From positions 189,001 through 253,000 of the forward strand of contig NZ_AP024154.1 in NCBI RefSeq assembly GCF_015533855.1: a stretch of DNA of 64,000 nucleotides, written 5' to 3'. Each line of letters starts with the position of its first letter. Positions within the stretch are counted from its first letter, which is position 1. Below the pieces are notes generated by a model. It was not told the origin of the DNA. It saw only the letters and a list, made by a program, of their open reading frames with translations, and did no database searches. Below, one piece after another: positions 36,448 to 46,848 of the stretch. The DNA is from Echinicola sp. 20G. GTDB taxonomy: Bacteria; Bacteroidota; Bacteroidia; Cytophagales; Cyclobacteriaceae. The translations under genes and the position numbers were made by a program.

Positions 36448-37764
36448 TTATGCTACTGCGTAATTAGAAGGATTGTTCTTCATGTTGCCACTTTTCATCA
36501 TTCCTTCATAGTGTCTCATCAATAGATAACTTTCGATTTGTCTTAAAGTATCCATGATTACACCCACCATAATCAAAAGAGAAGTACCTCCATAGAATTG
36601 GGCAAATTGGTTACCCACTCCAGCGATCATTGCAAAAGCAGGCATAATTGCAACCAGTGCCAATAATACTGCTCCTGGCAAGGTAATTCTAGAAATGATG
36701 TTATCTATAAAGTCAGCGGTTGGAGCACCCGGTTTCACACCAGGAACAAAACCACCATTTCTTTTCATATCTTCAGCAATCTGTTCAGGGTTAACCGTAA
36801 TTGCCGTGTAGAAGAATGTGAAAAGGATAATCATAATGGCAAACACCAAGTTATACTGCCAAGAAGTCGGATTACTAAAAGTACTTCCAATATAATTGGC
36901 AATATCACTTTCTGATGACCAGACTTGAGCAATCAAAGCAGGTACAAACATCAAGGATTGCGCAAAGATAATTGGCATAACTCCTGAAGCATTCACTTTG
37001 ATAGGGATATACTGACGCTGACCACCATAAACCTTACCTCCTACTACTTGTTTAGCATATTGAACTGGAATTCTCCTAGTAGCTTCTGTTAAGGCAACTA
37101 CCCCAACCACCACAAAGAAAAGAACCGCAGCTTCGATCAATAACAACAGCATGCCTGATGTACCTTTAGATACTGTTTCAGCGATAATCGCCCCAGGTAA
37201 GCTTGATATGATACCGATCATGATCAGCATTGAAATCCCGTTTCCAATTCCTTTTTCGGTAATTTTTTCTCCTAGCCACATGCAGAACATGGTTCCAGAA
37301 ACCAATAATACCAAAGAACTGAATACGAACAATACATTGCTCACCATAATCGCTTCAGCAGGAATTGTAGCCTTGATATAACCTATGCCTTGAGCCAAAG
37401 TGATCAGAATCGTTAATACCCTTGTAATTTGATTGATTCTTTTCCTTCCTGACTCACCTTCCTTTTGAAGTTTTTGGAAATAAGGAACTCCAACAGTTAA
37501 TAATTGCAACACAATGGAAGCAGAAATATAAGGCATAATACCTAATCCAAAGATAGAAGCATTACTAAATGCTCCTCCCAAGAACGTATCGATCAAACCA
37601 AATATCCCCTCTGAAGAGGCTCTAAGTTGGCTCGGATCTACTCCTGGTAATACGATGTAAGAACCCAATCTGAATACAATCAGAAAACCGATTGTATTCA
37701 GGATACGGATCCTTAAATCTTCAATAGAAAAGATATTCTTAACTGTTGAGATAAATTTTTTCAT
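36448..37764 (-). CDS. secY: Preprotein translocase subunit SecY
   Basis: This 438-residue inner-membrane protein has about ten membrane segments and forms the export channel. Recognisable parts are FRLGSYIVLPGVDPS near the first segment, the plug-adjacent FGLGIMPYISASIVLQLL and the cytoplasmic loop GGFVPGVKPG. Its gene follows rplO by 3 bases. The partner SecE is encoded at 61749-61937. Confidence 0.98.
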   Translation of the reverse strand: MKKFISTVKNIFSIEDLRIRILNTIGFLIVFRLGSYIVLPGVDPSQLRASSEGIFGLIDTFLGGAFSNASIFGLGIMPYISASIVLQLLTVGVPYFQKLQKEGESGRKRINQITRVLTILITLAQGIGYIKATIPAEAIMVSNVLFVFSSLVLLVSGTMFCMWLGEKITEKGIGNGISMLIMIGIISSLPGAIIAETVSKGTSGMLLLLIEAAVLFFVVVGVVALTEATRRIPVQYAKQVVGGKVYGGQRQYIPIKVNASGVMPIIFAQSLMFVPALIAQVWSSESDIANYIGSTFSNPTSWQYNLVFAIMIILFTFFYTAITVNPEQIAEDMKRNGGFVPGVKPGAPTADFIDNIISRITLPGAVLLALVAIMPAFAMIAGVGNQFAQFYGGTSLLIMVGVIMDTLRQIESYLLMRHYEGMMKSGNMKNNPSNYAVA

Positions 37765-37767
37765 TTG

Positions 37768-38214
37768 TTAAATCTTGTTAACAGTTCCGCCCAGTTTTTC
37801 GATGGTTTCTGTAGCAGAAGCTGAGAAATAATGTGCACTTACGTTTAATTTCGCCGTAAGTTCGCCTCTTCCTAGGACTTTTACAACATCTTTTTTAGAA
37901 ACCAATCCATTTTCTACCAAAGTATCAAATGTAACAGTATCAGTATTAAGCTTTTCAGCTACTGATTGTAATACATCTAAATTAATTGGTTTGCATTCGA
38001 TTCTATTAAGACTCTTGAAGCCAAACTTAGGAACTCTTCTTTGAAGTGGCATCTGACCACCTTCAAAACCCAATTTCCGGCTATAACCAGATCTTGATTG
38101 AGCACCTTTGTGACCTCTTGTAGAAGTTCCTCCTCTACCAGACCCTGTACCTCTACCGATTCTTTTTCGGCTTTTTACAGAACCTTTAGCGGGTTGTAAT
38201 GTATGTAGTTTCAT
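37768..38214 (-). CDS. rplO: 50S ribosomal protein L15
   Basis: This 148-residue protein has the Gly/Arg-rich N-terminal extension (RKRIGRGTGSGRGGTSTRG) that threads into 23S rRNA. It lies between rpmD and secY. Confidence 0.98.
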   Translation of the reverse strand: MKLHTLQPAKGSVKSRKRIGRGTGSGRGGTSTRGHKGAQSRSGYSRKLGFEGGQMPLQRRVPKFGFKSLNRIECKPINLDVLQSVAEKLNTDTVTFDTLVENGLVSKKDVVKVLGRGELTAKLNVSAHYFSASATETIEKLGGTVNKI

Positions 38215-38216
38215 AA

Positions 38217-38396
38217 TTAGGCTTCCTCCACTTTTACAAGGTGACTAACTTTTCTTATCATTCCAGAAATCTGAGGAGTATTTTCTACTTCTACAGATTT
38301 GTTGATTTTACCAAGTCCCAAAGCAACGATAGTTGCTTTTTGGTTCTTTGGTCTATTGATCGTGCTTTTGATTTGCGTTACTTTTACCTTCGCCAT
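38217..38396 (-). CDS. rpmD: 50S ribosomal protein L30
   Basis: This 59-residue protein starts [21 protein letters not shown] use the ATG at 38396, 4 bases after the rpsE stop. A longer frame would run back into rpsE and is not needed. Confidence 0.96.
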   Translation of the reverse strand: MAKVKVTQIKSTINRPKNQKATIVALGLGKINKSVEVENTPQISGMIRKVSHLVKVEEA

Positions 38397-38400
38397 GATC

Positions 38401-38919
38401 TTACCCGTTAAATACTTTTGATAATTTAACACCACGTTGTTGTGAAACCGCGATAGCATCTCTCACTTGAGACAAAGCATCAATGGTAGCTTTAACCACG
38501 TTGTGAGGGTTTGAAGATCCTTTGGACTTAGCCAATACATCTGTAACACCAGCACTTTCCAATACAGCACGCATCGCACCACCAGCTATAACTCCAGTAC
38601 CTGGTGCAGCTGGCTTAATCAATACCAAACCACCACCGAATTTACCGATAGCTTCATGAGGAATAGTTCCTTTCAAGATCGGCACTTGTACCAAACTCTT
38701 CTTAGCGTCCTCTATACCTTTGGTAATAGCATCGGTAACCTCATTAGCTTTTCCTAAGCCGAATCCCACGATACCGTTACCATCTCCTACAACTACTATA
38801 GCAGAAAAAGAGAATCTTCTACCACCTTTCACTACTTTTGCTACTCGGTTGATAGCTACTACTTTTTCTTTAAGCTCTGTATCTGTTGCCCTAATGGGTT
38901 TTTTTCTTAACTGGGACAT
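38401..38919 (-). CDS. rpsE: 30S ribosomal protein S5
   Basis: This 172-residue protein has the double-stranded-RNA-binding half ([27 protein letters not shown]) and the S5 C-terminal fold ([19 protein letters not shown]). The spectinomycin loop region looks ordinary. It follows rplR by 6 bases. Confidence 0.98.
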   Translation of the reverse strand: MSQLRKKPIRATDTELKEKVVAINRVAKVVKGGRRFSFSAIVVVGDGNGIVGFGLGKANEVTDAITKGIEDAKKSLVQVPILKGTIPHEAIGKFGGGLVLIKPAAPGTGVIAGGAMRAVLESAGVTDVLAKSKGSSNPHNVVKATIDALSQVRDAIAVSQQRGVKLSKVFNG

Positions 38920-38925
38920 AATTAA

Positions 38926-39276
38926 TTAAAATTTAAGGCCACCTTCTCTTGCACCTTCGGCAAGAGCTTTTACATTACCATGATATAAGTAGCCACTTCT
39001 ATCAAAAACTACTTCTGTGAATCCGCCTGCTACTGCACGCTCTGCCAACTTTTTACCTACTTCTTTAGAAACAGAAACATTAGCATTTTCCTTAGCACCA
39101 AGCTCCTTAGAAGAAGCTTGTGCTAGCGTGTGACCTTTAAGGTCGTCAATTAGTTGAGCGTATATTCCCGTATTACTTTTAAATACGGACAAACGAGGTC
39201 TTTTATCAGTACCAGAAATTTTCTTTCTGATGCTTCTCTTGATCCTAAGTCTTCTTGAATTCTTATTAAAAGCCAT
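38926..39276 (-). CDS. rplR: 50S ribosomal protein L18
   Basis: This 116-residue 5S rRNA-binding protein carries [20 protein letters not shown] and the terminal [25 protein letters not shown]. Length and order are standard. Confidence 0.98.
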   Translation of the reverse strand: MAFNKNSRRLRIKRSIRKKISGTDKRPRLSVFKSNTGIYAQLIDDLKGHTLAQASSKELGAKENANVSVSKEVGKKLAERAVAGGFTEVVFDRSGYLYHGNVKALAEGAREGGLKF

Positions 39277-39283
39277 CTCTCAA

Positions 39284-39841
39284 TTATTTTTTAGCGGCAG
39301 TTTTACCAGCCTTACGTCTAATTTGCTCTCCTACAAAGCGGATACCTTTACCTTTGTATGGCTCTACTTTACGTAGGGACTTGATTTTAGCGGCTACTTG
39401 CCCGATCAATTCCTTATCAATACCCTCTAGGGTTACCAATGGGTTTTTACCCTTTGGTGTCTCAGCGTTCACTTTAATATCTTCAGGAAGAGCAAAAAAG
39501 ATACTGTGAGAGTAACCAAGAGAAAGCTCTAACACTTGTCCTTGATTAGCGGCTTTGTAACCTACACCCACTAGTTCTAATTCTTTTTTGTAACCTTCAC
39601 TTACACCAACAACCATGTTGTTGATCAAAGAACGATACAGGCCATGAAGTGACTTATGTCTCTTCGATTCTGTTGGTCGGGTCAACACTACTTGATTGTC
39701 TTCCACCGCAACGGCAATGTCGGGATTCACATCCTGAGATAGTGTACCTTTGGGACCTTTAACAGTAACAACATTTCCTGTTGCCACGTCTACAGTAACA
39801 CCCGCTGGTAGATTTATTGGTTTTTTACCTATTCTTGACAT
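39284..39841 (-). CDS. rplF: 50S ribosomal protein L6
   Basis: This 185-residue protein consists of two tandem L6 domains. It starts MSRIGKKPINLPAGV and has the C-terminal signature EPYKGKGIRF. It lies between rpsH and rplR. Confidence 0.98.
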   Translation of the reverse strand: MSRIGKKPINLPAGVTVDVATGNVVTVKGPKGTLSQDVNPDIAVAVEDNQVVLTRPTESKRHKSLHGLYRSLINNMVVGVSEGYKKELELVGVGYKAANQGQVLELSLGYSHSIFFALPEDIKVNAETPKGKNPLVTLEGIDKELIGQVAAKIKSLRKVEPYKGKGIRFVGEQIRRKAGKTAAKK

Positions 39842-39851
39842 AACGGTATTA

Positions 39852-40247
39852 TTAATATACGTAACAAAGCACTTCCCCGCCGATACCTTCGGTACGGGCT
39901 TCTTTATCAGTCATCACACCTTTAGAGGTGGAGATAATCGCAATTCCTAGGCCGTTGATTACTCTAGGAAGTTCATTTTTAGGTGCGTATTTTCTTAGAC
40001 CTGGCTTACTTACTCTAGAAAGACTAACGATGGCATTTTGCTTAGTAGCAGGGTTGTACTTCAAGGCAATTTTAATTGTTCCTTGAGGTCCATTGTCCTC
40101 GAACTTATAGTTCTGGATATAACCCTTATCATGAAGCACCTTCGTAATCTCCTTCTTGATATTAGAAGCAGGTATCTCAACGATACGGTGAGAAGCCTTT
40201 ATGGCATTTCTCAACCTGGTCAAATAATCAGCTATTGGATCAGTCAT
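39852..40247 (-). CDS. rpsH: 30S ribosomal protein S8
   Basis: This 131-residue 16S-binding protein starts [15 protein letters not shown] and has the C-terminal signature [11 protein letters not shown]. In E. coli S8 represses the spc operon. Here rpsH is preceded by the only sizeable gap in the operon (82 bases), which holds a hairpin and a -7 box, so its expression may be adjusted separately. Confidence 0.98.
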   Translation of the reverse strand: MTDPIADYLTRLRNAIKASHRIVEIPASNIKKEITKVLHDKGYIQNYKFEDNGPQGTIKIALKYNPATKQNAIVSLSRVSKPGLRKYAPKNELPRVINGLGIAIISTSKGVMTDKEARTEGIGGEVLCYVY

Positions 40248-40264
40248 ATTAATATAAGTCTAAC

Positions 40265-40292
40265 TGCACGCTCTTTCGGGCGTGCAAAGTTA
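40265..40292 (-). promoter_or_regulatory. Hairpin and internal -7 box between rpsN and rpsH
   Basis: TAACTTTG (40292-40285, minus strand) matches TANNTTTG. It runs into a 7-bp stem TGCACGC/GCGTGCA (40286-40280 with 40271-40265). No T run follows, so it is not a terminator. It may be an internal promoter, a ribosomal-protein binding site, or both. Confidence 0.45.
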
Positions 40293-40329
40293 CACATTGA
40301 TTCTTAGAATAAAAACTTTAATCTGATTT

Positions 40330-40599
40330 TTACCAGCTCGCCTTAGTTATACCAGGAATTTTCCCTGCAGAAGCCATTTCTCTAAAGGTAACCCTATTGA
40401 TACCAAACTTCCTCATATAACCTTTAGGACGGCCAGTCAATTTACATCTGTTGTGTAGTCTTACCGGAGATGCATTTTTAGGCAGTTTATCCAGTGCTTC
40501 ATAGTCACCAGCTGCTTTCAATTCAGCTCTCTTCTTGGCATATTTTGCTACAAGACGTTCTCTTTTTCTTTCACGAGCTTTGATCGACTCTCTTGCCAT
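40330..40599 (-). CDS. rpsN: 30S ribosomal protein S14
   Basis: This 89-residue protein is the longer, zinc-free S14 form: it starts [16 protein letters not shown] and has only one cysteine ([18 protein letters not shown]). It follows rplE by 2 bases. Confidence 0.97.
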   Translation of the reverse strand: MARESIKARERKRERLVAKYAKKRAELKAAGDYEALDKLPKNASPVRLHNRCKLTGRPKGYMRKFGINRVTFREMASAGKIPGITKASW

Positions 40600-40601
40600 A
40601 A

Positions 40602-41162
40602 TTATTCTTCTTTATTATTATTTACAAAAGGCATCCCGAAAGCTTTCAACAAAGCATAACTCTCTTCATCTGTATCGGCAGTAGTCACGAACGTGATGTC
40701 CATACCAGAGATTCTGTTCACTTTCTCAATGCTGATTTCTGGGAAAATAATCTGCTCAGTGACACCTAGGGTATAATTACCTCTACCATCGAATCCTTTG
40801 TCGCTGATACCTTTAAAGTCCCTTACACGTGGAAGTGCCACAGTAGTCAACCTATCAAGGAATTCATACATCTTGTCTCCTCTAAGGGTTACTTTAGCAC
40901 CAATTGGCATTCCATCTCTCAACTTAAAGTTGGAGATAGAGTTCTTGGCTTTAGTAGCGACCGCTTTCTGACCAGTGATCAATGAAAGTTCTTCTACACC
41001 TTGGTCTACCAATTTCTTATCTGCAACAGCCGCACCGATACCTTTGTTAAGGACAATTTTTGTCAACTTAGGTACCTGCATTACTGTTTTATATTGGAAC
41101 TTCTCCTTTAGGGCAGGAGCAATTTCCTTTAAATATTTATCTTTTACTCTAGGATTAGCCAT
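40602..41162 (-). CDS. rplE: 50S ribosomal protein L5
   Basis: This 186-residue 5S rRNA-binding protein carries [23 protein letters not shown] and the [17 protein letters not shown] segment. Its start overlaps the end of rplX by 8 bases. Confidence 0.98.
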   Translation of the reverse strand: MANPRVKDKYLKEIAPALKEKFQYKTVMQVPKLTKIVLNKGIGAAVADKKLVDQGVEELSLITGQKAVATKAKNSISNFKLRDGMPIGAKVTLRGDKMYEFLDRLTTVALPRVRDFKGISDKGFDGRGNYTLGVTEQIIFPEISIEKVNRISGMDITFVTTADTDEESYALLKAFGMPFVNNNKEE

Positions 41163-41499
41163 TGATCACCTCCCCGGTTTTCTTAGAATATCTAACTAAT
41201 TTTCCATTTTCACCTGGCTTCTTACCTGTTCTGGTAGCTTCACCAGTTTTAGGATCTACAAGCATAAGGTTACTTGCGTGAATGGCAGCTTCTTTCTTTT
41301 CGATACCTCCTTGAGGGTTGTTTGCTGTAGGTTTCACATGCTTAGTTACCATGTTAAGTCCTTCAACAATCGCTCTGCCCTTCTCCAAGTTTACCGAAAG
41401 TACTTTACCAGTCTTACCTTTATCATCACCTGATAATACTTTTACAGTATCACCAGTTTTGATGTGCAATTTTGGTTGCATATTCTTTTTTCTTTCCAT
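41155..41499 (-). CDS. rplX: 50S ribosomal protein L24
   Basis: This 114-residue assembly initiator has an N-terminal KOW motif ([21 protein letters not shown]). I keep the ATG at 41499, 2 bases after rplN; an internal Met at residue 7 is a less likely start. Confidence 0.96.
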   Translation of the reverse strand: MERKKNMQPKLHIKTGDTVKVLSGDDKGKTGKVLSVNLEKGRAIVEGLNMVTKHVKPTANNPQGGIEKKEAAIHASNLMLVDPKTGEATRTGKKPGENGKLVRYSKKTGEVING

Positions 41500-41501
41500 G
41501 A

Positions 41502-41870
41502 TTACAATACTTCAGGGGCCAAAGATACGATCTTCATAAATTGCTTCTCTCTCAGCTCTCTTGCTACAGGACCAAAGATACGAGTACCTCTTGGCTCATC
41601 GTTATTGTTCAAAAGAACAGCTGCGTTATCTTCAAAGCGGATATAAGATCCATCTTTTCTTCTAACTTCTTTTCGAGTTCTTACGATCACCGCTTTAGAA
41701 ACGGTACCTTTTTTCATATTGCTGGAAGAAAGAGCAGACTTTACCGTCACGACAACTTTATCTCCGATAGAGGCATATCGCTTACCGGTTCCTCCCAGTA
41801 CTCGGATAACAAGCACTTCCTTGGCACCTGAATTATCCGCTACACTTAATCTGGATTCTGACTGTATCAT
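41502..41870 (-). CDS. rplN: 50S ribosomal protein L14
   Basis: This 122-residue protein starts [18 protein letters not shown] and has the [20 protein letters not shown] end. It lies between rpsQ and rplX with 2-base spacers on both sides. Confidence 0.98.
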   Translation of the reverse strand: MIQSESRLSVADNSGAKEVLVIRVLGGTGKRYASIGDKVVVTVKSALSSSNMKKGTVSKAVIVRTRKEVRRKDGSYIRFEDNAAVLLNNNDEPRGTRIFGPVARELREKQFMKIVSLAPEVL

Positions 41871-41872
41871 GA

Positions 41873-42133
41873 TTATTTAGCTCTTTCTAATATTTCTACT
41901 AATCTCCAACGCTTGTTTTTACTCAGCGGACGAGTCTCACTTATCTTAACGAGGTCTCCTTTTCCACACTCGTTATTCTCGTCATGAACCATAAATTTGG
42001 TAGTCTTAGCAACAAACTTACCGTAAATTGGGTGCTTAACCCTTCTTTCTACGGCTACAGTAATGGACTTGTCCATTTTGCTGCTGACTACTTTTCCTAT
42101 TCTTTCTTTACGTAGATTTCTCTCAGTAGCCAT
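41873..42133 (-). CDS. rpsQ: 30S ribosomal protein S17
   Basis: This 86-residue OB-fold protein carries [18 protein letters not shown] and [18 protein letters not shown]. The order is standard: it follows rpmC by 7 bases. Confidence 0.98.
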   Translation of the reverse strand: MATERNLRKERIGKVVSSKMDKSITVAVERRVKHPIYGKFVAKTTKFMVHDENNECGKGDLVKISETRPLSKNKRWRLVEILERAK

Positions 42134-42140
42134 TTTCTTA

Positions 42141-42335
42141 TTATTTAGCTAGTTGTTTTGCAGTCAAGAAAGTCTTCAATCTTGCGATAAGCTTTCTTGT
42201 CTCACTTATTCTATTGGGATTCTCTATTGGAGAAATTGCATGTGCAAAACGTAACTTAGTTAGTTTCTCTTGCTCAGAGGCAATACGCTCAACGATTTCA
42301 CTCTCGGAGAGTGCTTTGATTTCAGAGTTTTTCAT
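42141..42335 (-). CDS. rpmC: 50S ribosomal protein L29
   Basis: This 64-residue two-helix protein at the tunnel exit contains the [17 protein letters not shown] segment. It is short but normal for the family, and lies between rplP and rpsQ. Confidence 0.96.
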   Translation of the reverse strand: MKNSEIKALSESEIVERIASEQEKLTKLRFAHAISPIENPNRISETRKLIARLKTFLTAKQLAK

Positions 42336-42343
42336 AGTTCCTA

Positions 42344-42763
42344 TTATCCTACGTAATCTCTACGCACTACAAATTTTGTACTCACTGGAAGCTTCTGCTG
42401 CGCTAGACGAAGTGCCTCTTGGGCCAACTCTTTGCTTACACCTGTAGCTTCAAAAAGGATAGTTCCCGGCTTGATTACTGCTACCCAGTATTCTGGAGCA
42501 CCTTTACCTTTACCCATACGAACCTCAGCTGGTTTCTTGGTGATAGGCTTGTCAGGGAATATTCTGATCCATACCTGTCCCTCTCTCTTCATTGCTCTTG
42601 TCATGGCAATACGAGCGGCTTCAATTTGACGGGAGGTAATCCATCCTGCTTCTAAAGACTTGATGCCAAAGTTTCCGAAAGCGAGCGTATGCCCTCTTTG
42701 CGCGATGCCTTTGACACGGCCTTTTTGCATTTTTCTATATTTAGTTCTTCTTGGCTGTAACAT
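42344..42763 (-). CDS. rplP: 50S ribosomal protein L16
   Basis: This 139-residue protein near the peptidyl-transferase and A site starts [16 protein letters not shown]. It carries the [22 protein letters not shown] block, with the Arg-containing loop that is hydroxylated in some bacteria. Confidence 0.98.
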   Translation of the reverse strand: MLQPRRTKYRKMQKGRVKGIAQRGHTLAFGNFGIKSLEAGWITSRQIEAARIAMTRAMKREGQVWIRIFPDKPITKKPAEVRMGKGKGAPEYWVAVIKPGTILFEATGVSKELAQEALRLAQQKLPVSTKFVVRRDYVG

Positions 42764-42787
42764 GATTTCTCACTTATAGGGTGAAAA

Positions 42788-43519
42788 TTAGTTATTTCTC
42801 TTTCTTCTCTTTGGTCCGCCTTCTCTTCTTCTTCTGCCTCCGGCTCCACCTGATTTTTCGTTGGCAATTCCAGCATTTGGAGAAAGATCTCTCTTACCGT
42901 AAACTTCACCTTTGAAAATCCATACTTTGATACCAATGATACCATAGATGGTGTTTGCTTCAGAAATAGCATAGTCGATGTCAGCTCTCAATGTATGCAA
43001 AGGAATTCTTCCTTCTTTGTACATTTCTGATCTTGCCATCTCAGCGCCACCAAGACGTCCTGAAAGTTTGATTTTGATTCCTTCAGCTCCTACTCTCATT
43101 GTAGCGGCAATAGATTGCTTCATTGCTCTTCTAAATGAAATCCTAGCTTGAAGTTGTTGAGCTATAGATTCTCCTACCAACTTGGCATCCAATTCAGGAC
43201 GCTTGATCTCAAAAATGTTGATTTGAACATCCTTGCTGGTAAGCTTTTTCAGCTCTTCTTTAAGTTTATCGACTTCAGCTCCGCCTTTACCAATAACTAC
43301 TCCTGGACGGGCAGTATGAATAGTAAGGGTGATTCTCTTAAGCGTTCTTTCGATGATAACTTTTGCAATGCCTCCTTTAGGGATTCTGGCATATACATAT
43401 TTTCTGATCTTCTGATCCTCATATAGTTTGTCGGCAAAATCTCTGCCGCCGTACCAGTTAGAATCCCAGCCCTTAACGATACCTAGTCTAAGACCAATAG
43501 GGTTAACTTTTTGTCCCAT
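42788..43519 (-). CDS. rpsC: 30S ribosomal protein S3
   Basis: This 243-residue protein has a type II KH domain ([18 protein letters not shown] near residue 75) and the S3 C-terminal fold ([17 protein letters not shown]). The last 25 residues are a basic Gly/Arg tail. It follows rplV by 9 bases. Confidence 0.98.
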   Translation of the reverse strand: MGQKVNPIGLRLGIVKGWDSNWYGGRDFADKLYEDQKIRKYVYARIPKGGIAKVIIERTLKRITLTIHTARPGVVIGKGGAEVDKLKEELKKLTSKDVQINIFEIKRPELDAKLVGESIAQQLQARISFRRAMKQSIAATMRVGAEGIKIKLSGRLGGAEMARSEMYKEGRIPLHTLRADIDYAISEANTIYGIIGIKVWIFKGEVYGKRDLSPNAGIANEKSGGAGGRRRREGGPKRRKRNN

Positions 43520-43528
43520 ATTCTAATC

Positions 43529-43918
43529 TTAATTAGCGTTTTCTTTTGTTTCTACTTCATCAGCGGTAACCTCAGCGTTGAAAGCATCAACTACTAGAGT
43601 CACATGATTTGATCTTTTACGAATTCTGTGGGCCCTACCTTGAGGAGCAGGTCTTAGTCTTTTCAACATACGACCACCGTCTACTTGAATTGTCTTAACG
43701 TACAAGTCAGCTTCTTCAAGTTTCGCATCTGGATTTTTTGCCTGCCAGTTTGCAATGGCAGAAAGCAAAAGTTTTTCCAACTTAATCGCACCATGGTTAG
43801 GTGTGAATTTCAATATACTCAAGGCGTTACCTACTCTCTGTCCTCTTACCAGGTCAGCTACAAGACGCATCTTACGAGGCGATGTAGGAACATTATTTAG
43901 TCTTGCTATTGCTTCCAT
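43529..43918 (-). CDS. rplV: 50S ribosomal protein L22
   Basis: This 129-residue tunnel-lining protein carries [14 protein letters not shown] and the loop end [20 protein letters not shown], where macrolide-resistance changes occur in other species. It looks wild-type. Confidence 0.98.
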   Translation of the reverse strand: MEAIARLNNVPTSPRKMRLVADLVRGQRVGNALSILKFTPNHGAIKLEKLLLSAIANWQAKNPDAKLEEADLYVKTIQVDGGRMLKRLRPAPQGRAHRIRKRSNHVTLVVDAFNAEVTADEVETKENAN

Positions 43919-43920
43919 GA

Positions 43921-44199
43921 TTATCTCTTTCCTTTATCTTTTTTGGCAATGTGACCTCTAAAGTTTCTTGTAGGAGCAAATTCACCAAGCTTGTGACCTA
44001 CCATGTTGTCTGTTACAAATACCGGAATGAACTTGTTTCCGTTATGCACAGCAAAGGTATGGCCTACAAAATCCGGAGAGATCATAGATCTTCTTGACCA
44101 AGTCTTGATTACAGACTTTTTGCCGGATTCGTTCATTGCATCTACTTTTTTGGCCAAGTGATGGGCTATATAAGGACCTTTCTTTAATGAACGTGCCAT
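43921..44199 (-). CDS. rpsS: 30S ribosomal protein S19
   Basis: This 92-residue head protein starts [15 protein letters not shown] and carries the signature [18 protein letters not shown]. It follows rplB by 2 bases and precedes rplV by 2 bases. Confidence 0.98.
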   Translation of the reverse strand: MARSLKKGPYIAHHLAKKVDAMNESGKKSVIKTWSRRSMISPDFVGHTFAVHNGNKFIPVFVTDNMVGHKLGEFAPTRNFRGHIAKKDKGKR

Positions 44200-44201
44200 A
44201 A

Positions 44202-45026
44202 TTATTTAGATCTTTTACTAACGATAAACTTATTTGAATACTTTTTAGGAGATCTGGTCTTCTTACCCTTGGATAGCAAACCAGTCCTAGATCTTGGGTG
44301 TCCTCCAGAGGAACGACCTTCACCACCACCCATTGGGTGATCGACAGGGTTCATAGCTACACCTCTTACTCTAGGTCTCTTTCCTAACCAACGGTTTCTA
44401 CCAGCTTTTCCAAGCACCACGTTCATGTGATCCGCATTAGACACAGTTCCTATAGTAGCTGTACAAACACCTAGTACCAATCTCATTTCACCTGAAGGAA
44501 GTTTGATAGTAACATACTTACCTTCTTTGGCTACTAACTGAGCATAGCTACCAGCACTTCTTGCCAAAGCACCACCTTTGCCAGGCTTCAATTCCACATT
44601 GTGGATAATGGTACCCAAAGGAATGTTTTTCATCTGTAGGTTATTTCCTACTTCAGGAGCTACTGCTTCACCAGAAACTACTGTTTGACCTACTTCCAAA
44701 CCTTCCGGTGCGATGATGTATGCCTTGGCACCATCAACGTAGTATAGCAATGCCAAACGTGCTGTTCTGTTAGGATCATACTCGATCGCTTTAACAGTAG
44801 CAGGAACATCATATTTATTACGCTTAAAGTCTACTACTCTAAGTCTTCTCTTATGACCACCGCCCAAATAGCGTGCAGTCATTTTTCCAGAGTTATTTCT
44901 ACCACCTGATTTCTTCAACGGAGCCAACAATGACTTTTCTGGCTTTGATTTGGTGATCTCATCAAAAGCCGGAGCCATTCTAAATCTGGTACCGGGAGTT
45001 ACAGGCTTTAATTTTTTAACTGCCAT
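44202..45026 (-). CDS. rplB: 50S ribosomal protein L2
   Basis: This 274-residue protein is needed for subunit joining and peptidyl transfer. The conserved His230 (E. coli His229) is in [19 protein letters not shown]. The OB and SH3 halves are both present. Confidence 0.98.
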   Translation of the reverse strand: MAVKKLKPVTPGTRFRMAPAFDEITKSKPEKSLLAPLKKSGGRNNSGKMTARYLGGGHKRRLRVVDFKRNKYDVPATVKAIEYDPNRTARLALLYYVDGAKAYIIAPEGLEVGQTVVSGEAVAPEVGNNLQMKNIPLGTIIHNVELKPGKGGALARSAGSYAQLVAKEGKYVTIKLPSGEMRLVLGVCTATIGTVSNADHMNVVLGKAGRNRWLGKRPRVRGVAMNPVDHPMGGGEGRSSGGHPRSRTGLLSKGKKTRSPKKYSNKFIVSKRSK

Positions 45027-45039
45027 GATTCTGATTCAA

Positions 45040-45327
45040 TTAAATTTCTCCGTAAAAGTCAATTACTTCTCCATCGGCTACTTGTACAATAGCTTTTTTG
45101 AAAGCATTGGTATAACCGGATACTACTTTACTTTTTGTGTATCTGGTCTTCTGCTTAGCTGCATAACGCATAGTCCTTACAGATACCACTTTTACACCAA
45201 ACATTTTTTCAACGGCTGCTTTGATTTCTGGCTTCTTTGCAGTTTTCTCAACTACAAATCCGTAAACGCCACTTTCGTTCATCGCAGAAATCTTTTCCGT
45301 AATCAAAGGCTTTTTTAGTATATCCAT
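45040..45327 (-). CDS. rplW: 50S ribosomal protein L23
   Basis: This 95-residue tunnel-exit protein docks trigger factor and SRP. It carries KPLITEKISAMNES and the V-E-K-M-F-G-V-K-V segment. It lies between rplD and rplB. Confidence 0.98.
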   Translation of the reverse strand: MDILKKPLITEKISAMNESGVYGFVVEKTAKKPEIKAAVEKMFGVKVVSVRTMRYAAKQKTRYTKSKVVSGYTNAFKKAIVQVADGEVIDFYGEI

Positions 45328-45331
45328 TGTA

Positions 45332-45961
45332 TTACTTCGTTAAAAGGGTTTCTAACTTACTTACTGAACCTTCACAAAGCACCAATGTATCAGCATGAAG
45401 CAAATCATAAGTATTCACGTCATTTACTGTTTTTACTTGTGCCTTTGGTAAGTTTCTACTTGACAAATAAACATTCTTGTTAGCTTCTGGAAGCACGAAC
45501 AATGTCTTTTTATCCGCCAATGAAAGACCTGACAACAACGATACAAAGTTCTTGGTTTTGATAGAATCAAAGTTCACATCTTCCAATACTGTAAGACTGT
45601 TGTCCTGTACTTTGTAAGTAAGGGCAGACTTTCTTGCCAATTGTTTTACTTTCTTGTTCAACTTGAAAGAATAGTTTCTTGGTCTAGGACCGAATACTCT
45701 TCCTCCCCCTCTGAACAATGGAGATTTTATAGAACCAGCTCTGGCACCACCTGTACCTTTTTGTTTCTTGATTTTCTTAGTTGAGCCGGCTATCTCAGCC
45801 CTCTCTTTGCTCTTGTGCGTACCCTGTCTTTGGTTGGCCAAAAACTGCTTCACATCCAGGTAGATCGCATGATCATTAGGCTCGATCGCGAAAATGTCGT
45901 CAGAAAGACTCACCTTTCTACCTGTCTCTTCACCGTTATGTTTTAATACTGCTAATTCCAT
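45332..45961 (-). CDS. rplD: 50S ribosomal protein L4
   Basis: This 209-residue protein has the long tunnel loop with [22 protein letters not shown]. In E. coli L4 represses the S10 operon; here L4 could act on the leader before rplC, but I see no conserved L4-leader structure. Confidence 0.98.
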   Translation of the reverse strand: MELAVLKHNGEETGRKVSLSDDIFAIEPNDHAIYLDVKQFLANQRQGTHKSKERAEIAGSTKKIKKQKGTGGARAGSIKSPLFRGGGRVFGPRPRNYSFKLNKKVKQLARKSALTYKVQDNSLTVLEDVNFDSIKTKNFVSLLSGLSLADKKTLFVLPEANKNVYLSSRNLPKAQVKTVNDVNTYDLLHADTLVLCEGSVSKLETLLTK

Positions 45962-45965
45962 TTGA

Positions 45966-46598
45966 TTACTTCTCTAAAATAACGAAAGAATTTTTTGGAC
46001 CAGGGACAGAGCCACTTACCAAGATCAAGTTCTTTTCAGGATAGACTTTCAACACTTTAAGGTTCAAAACCTTCACGCGGCTACCGCCCATTCTACCTGC
46101 CATTCTCAAGCCTTTAAATACTCTTGAAGGCCAAGAACATGCACCGATAGAACCTGGGTGTCTTTGACGGTTGTGCTGACCGTGAGTCGCACCACCTACA
46201 CCACCAAATCCGTGACGTTTTACTACACCTTGGAAACCTTTACCTTTAGAGGTACCGATAGCATCCACGAAGTCACCTTCACCAAATACCTCACCGGCTT
46301 TTACAGTTTTCCCTAAATCCACCTGACCTTCAAATTCAACTCTGAAGTCTCTGAATTCTACAACTTTCTGCTTAGGAGTGGTACCGGCCTTTTTAAAGTG
46401 ACCTAGAAGTGGCTTAGGAGTGTTTTTCTCCTTACGCTCACCGTACCCCAACTGAACAGCGCTGTACCCGTCTGTTTCAACATTTTTTACTTGCGTCACT
46501 ACGCAAGGACCAGCTTCTATTAACGTGCATGCAACATTACGTCCATCGGCACTGAAAATGCTAGTCATTCCTACTTTTTTACCTATTATTCCAGACAT
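45966..46598 (-). CDS. rplC: 50S ribosomal protein L3
   Basis: This 210-residue protein starts [15 protein letters not shown] and carries the tunnel-core loop [20 protein letters not shown] with the Gln that is methylated in E. coli. It is the first gene of the 29-gene operon that ends with rplQ, preceded by its own promoter and a leader of about 55 bases. Confidence 0.98.
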   Translation of the reverse strand: MSGIIGKKVGMTSIFSADGRNVACTLIEAGPCVVTQVKNVETDGYSAVQLGYGERKEKNTPKPLLGHFKKAGTTPKQKVVEFRDFRVEFEGQVDLGKTVKAGEVFGEGDFVDAIGTSKGKGFQGVVKRHGFGGVGGATHGQHNRQRHPGSIGACSWPSRVFKGLRMAGRMGGSRVKVLNLKVLKVYPEKNLILVSGSVPGPKNSFVILEK

Positions 46599-46659
46599 CT
46601 TCTGTTATATAATATAATTATGCTCAAGTATTTACACACTTGTGCCTTTTTAAGGACTG

Positions 46660-46690
46660 CAAAGTTAGTAATTTATAAACACCTAACAAA
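46660..46690 (-). promoter_or_regulatory. Promoter of the S10/spc/alpha operon (rplC to rplQ)
   Basis: TTTG (46690-46687), a 19-base spacer and TAACTTTG (46667-46660) on the minus strand match the consensus exactly. The start region TTTGCAGTCC is shared with the rpsL promoter. A CAAGT/ACTTG hairpin follows in the leader. Confidence 0.82.
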
Positions 46691-46793
46691 TTACAACTTA
46701 TATATTTTCAAACATTTACGAAAATATTCTTCTCTGCCTCACCTATTTAGCCCACTTTAGACCAAATATTATAGGTGAAATCCTTAACAAAAG

Positions 46794-46826
46794 AAAGACC
46801 TGTACTCTTAATGAGCACAGGTCTTT
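46794..46826 (-). terminator. Terminator between rpsJ and rplC
   Basis: A 10-bp stem (46794-46803 with 46817-46826) lies 23 bases after the rpsJ stop. On the minus strand the following sequence is T-rich but interrupted by a C, so termination may be partial. Confidence 0.7.
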
Positions 46827-46848
46827 TAAACTTTCTAGGATATCAAGA

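Noticed and set aside
42652..42972. A 106-codon same-strand frame across the 3' end of rpsC and the start of rplP
   Set aside because: It is out of frame inside a certain gene and shows no family features.
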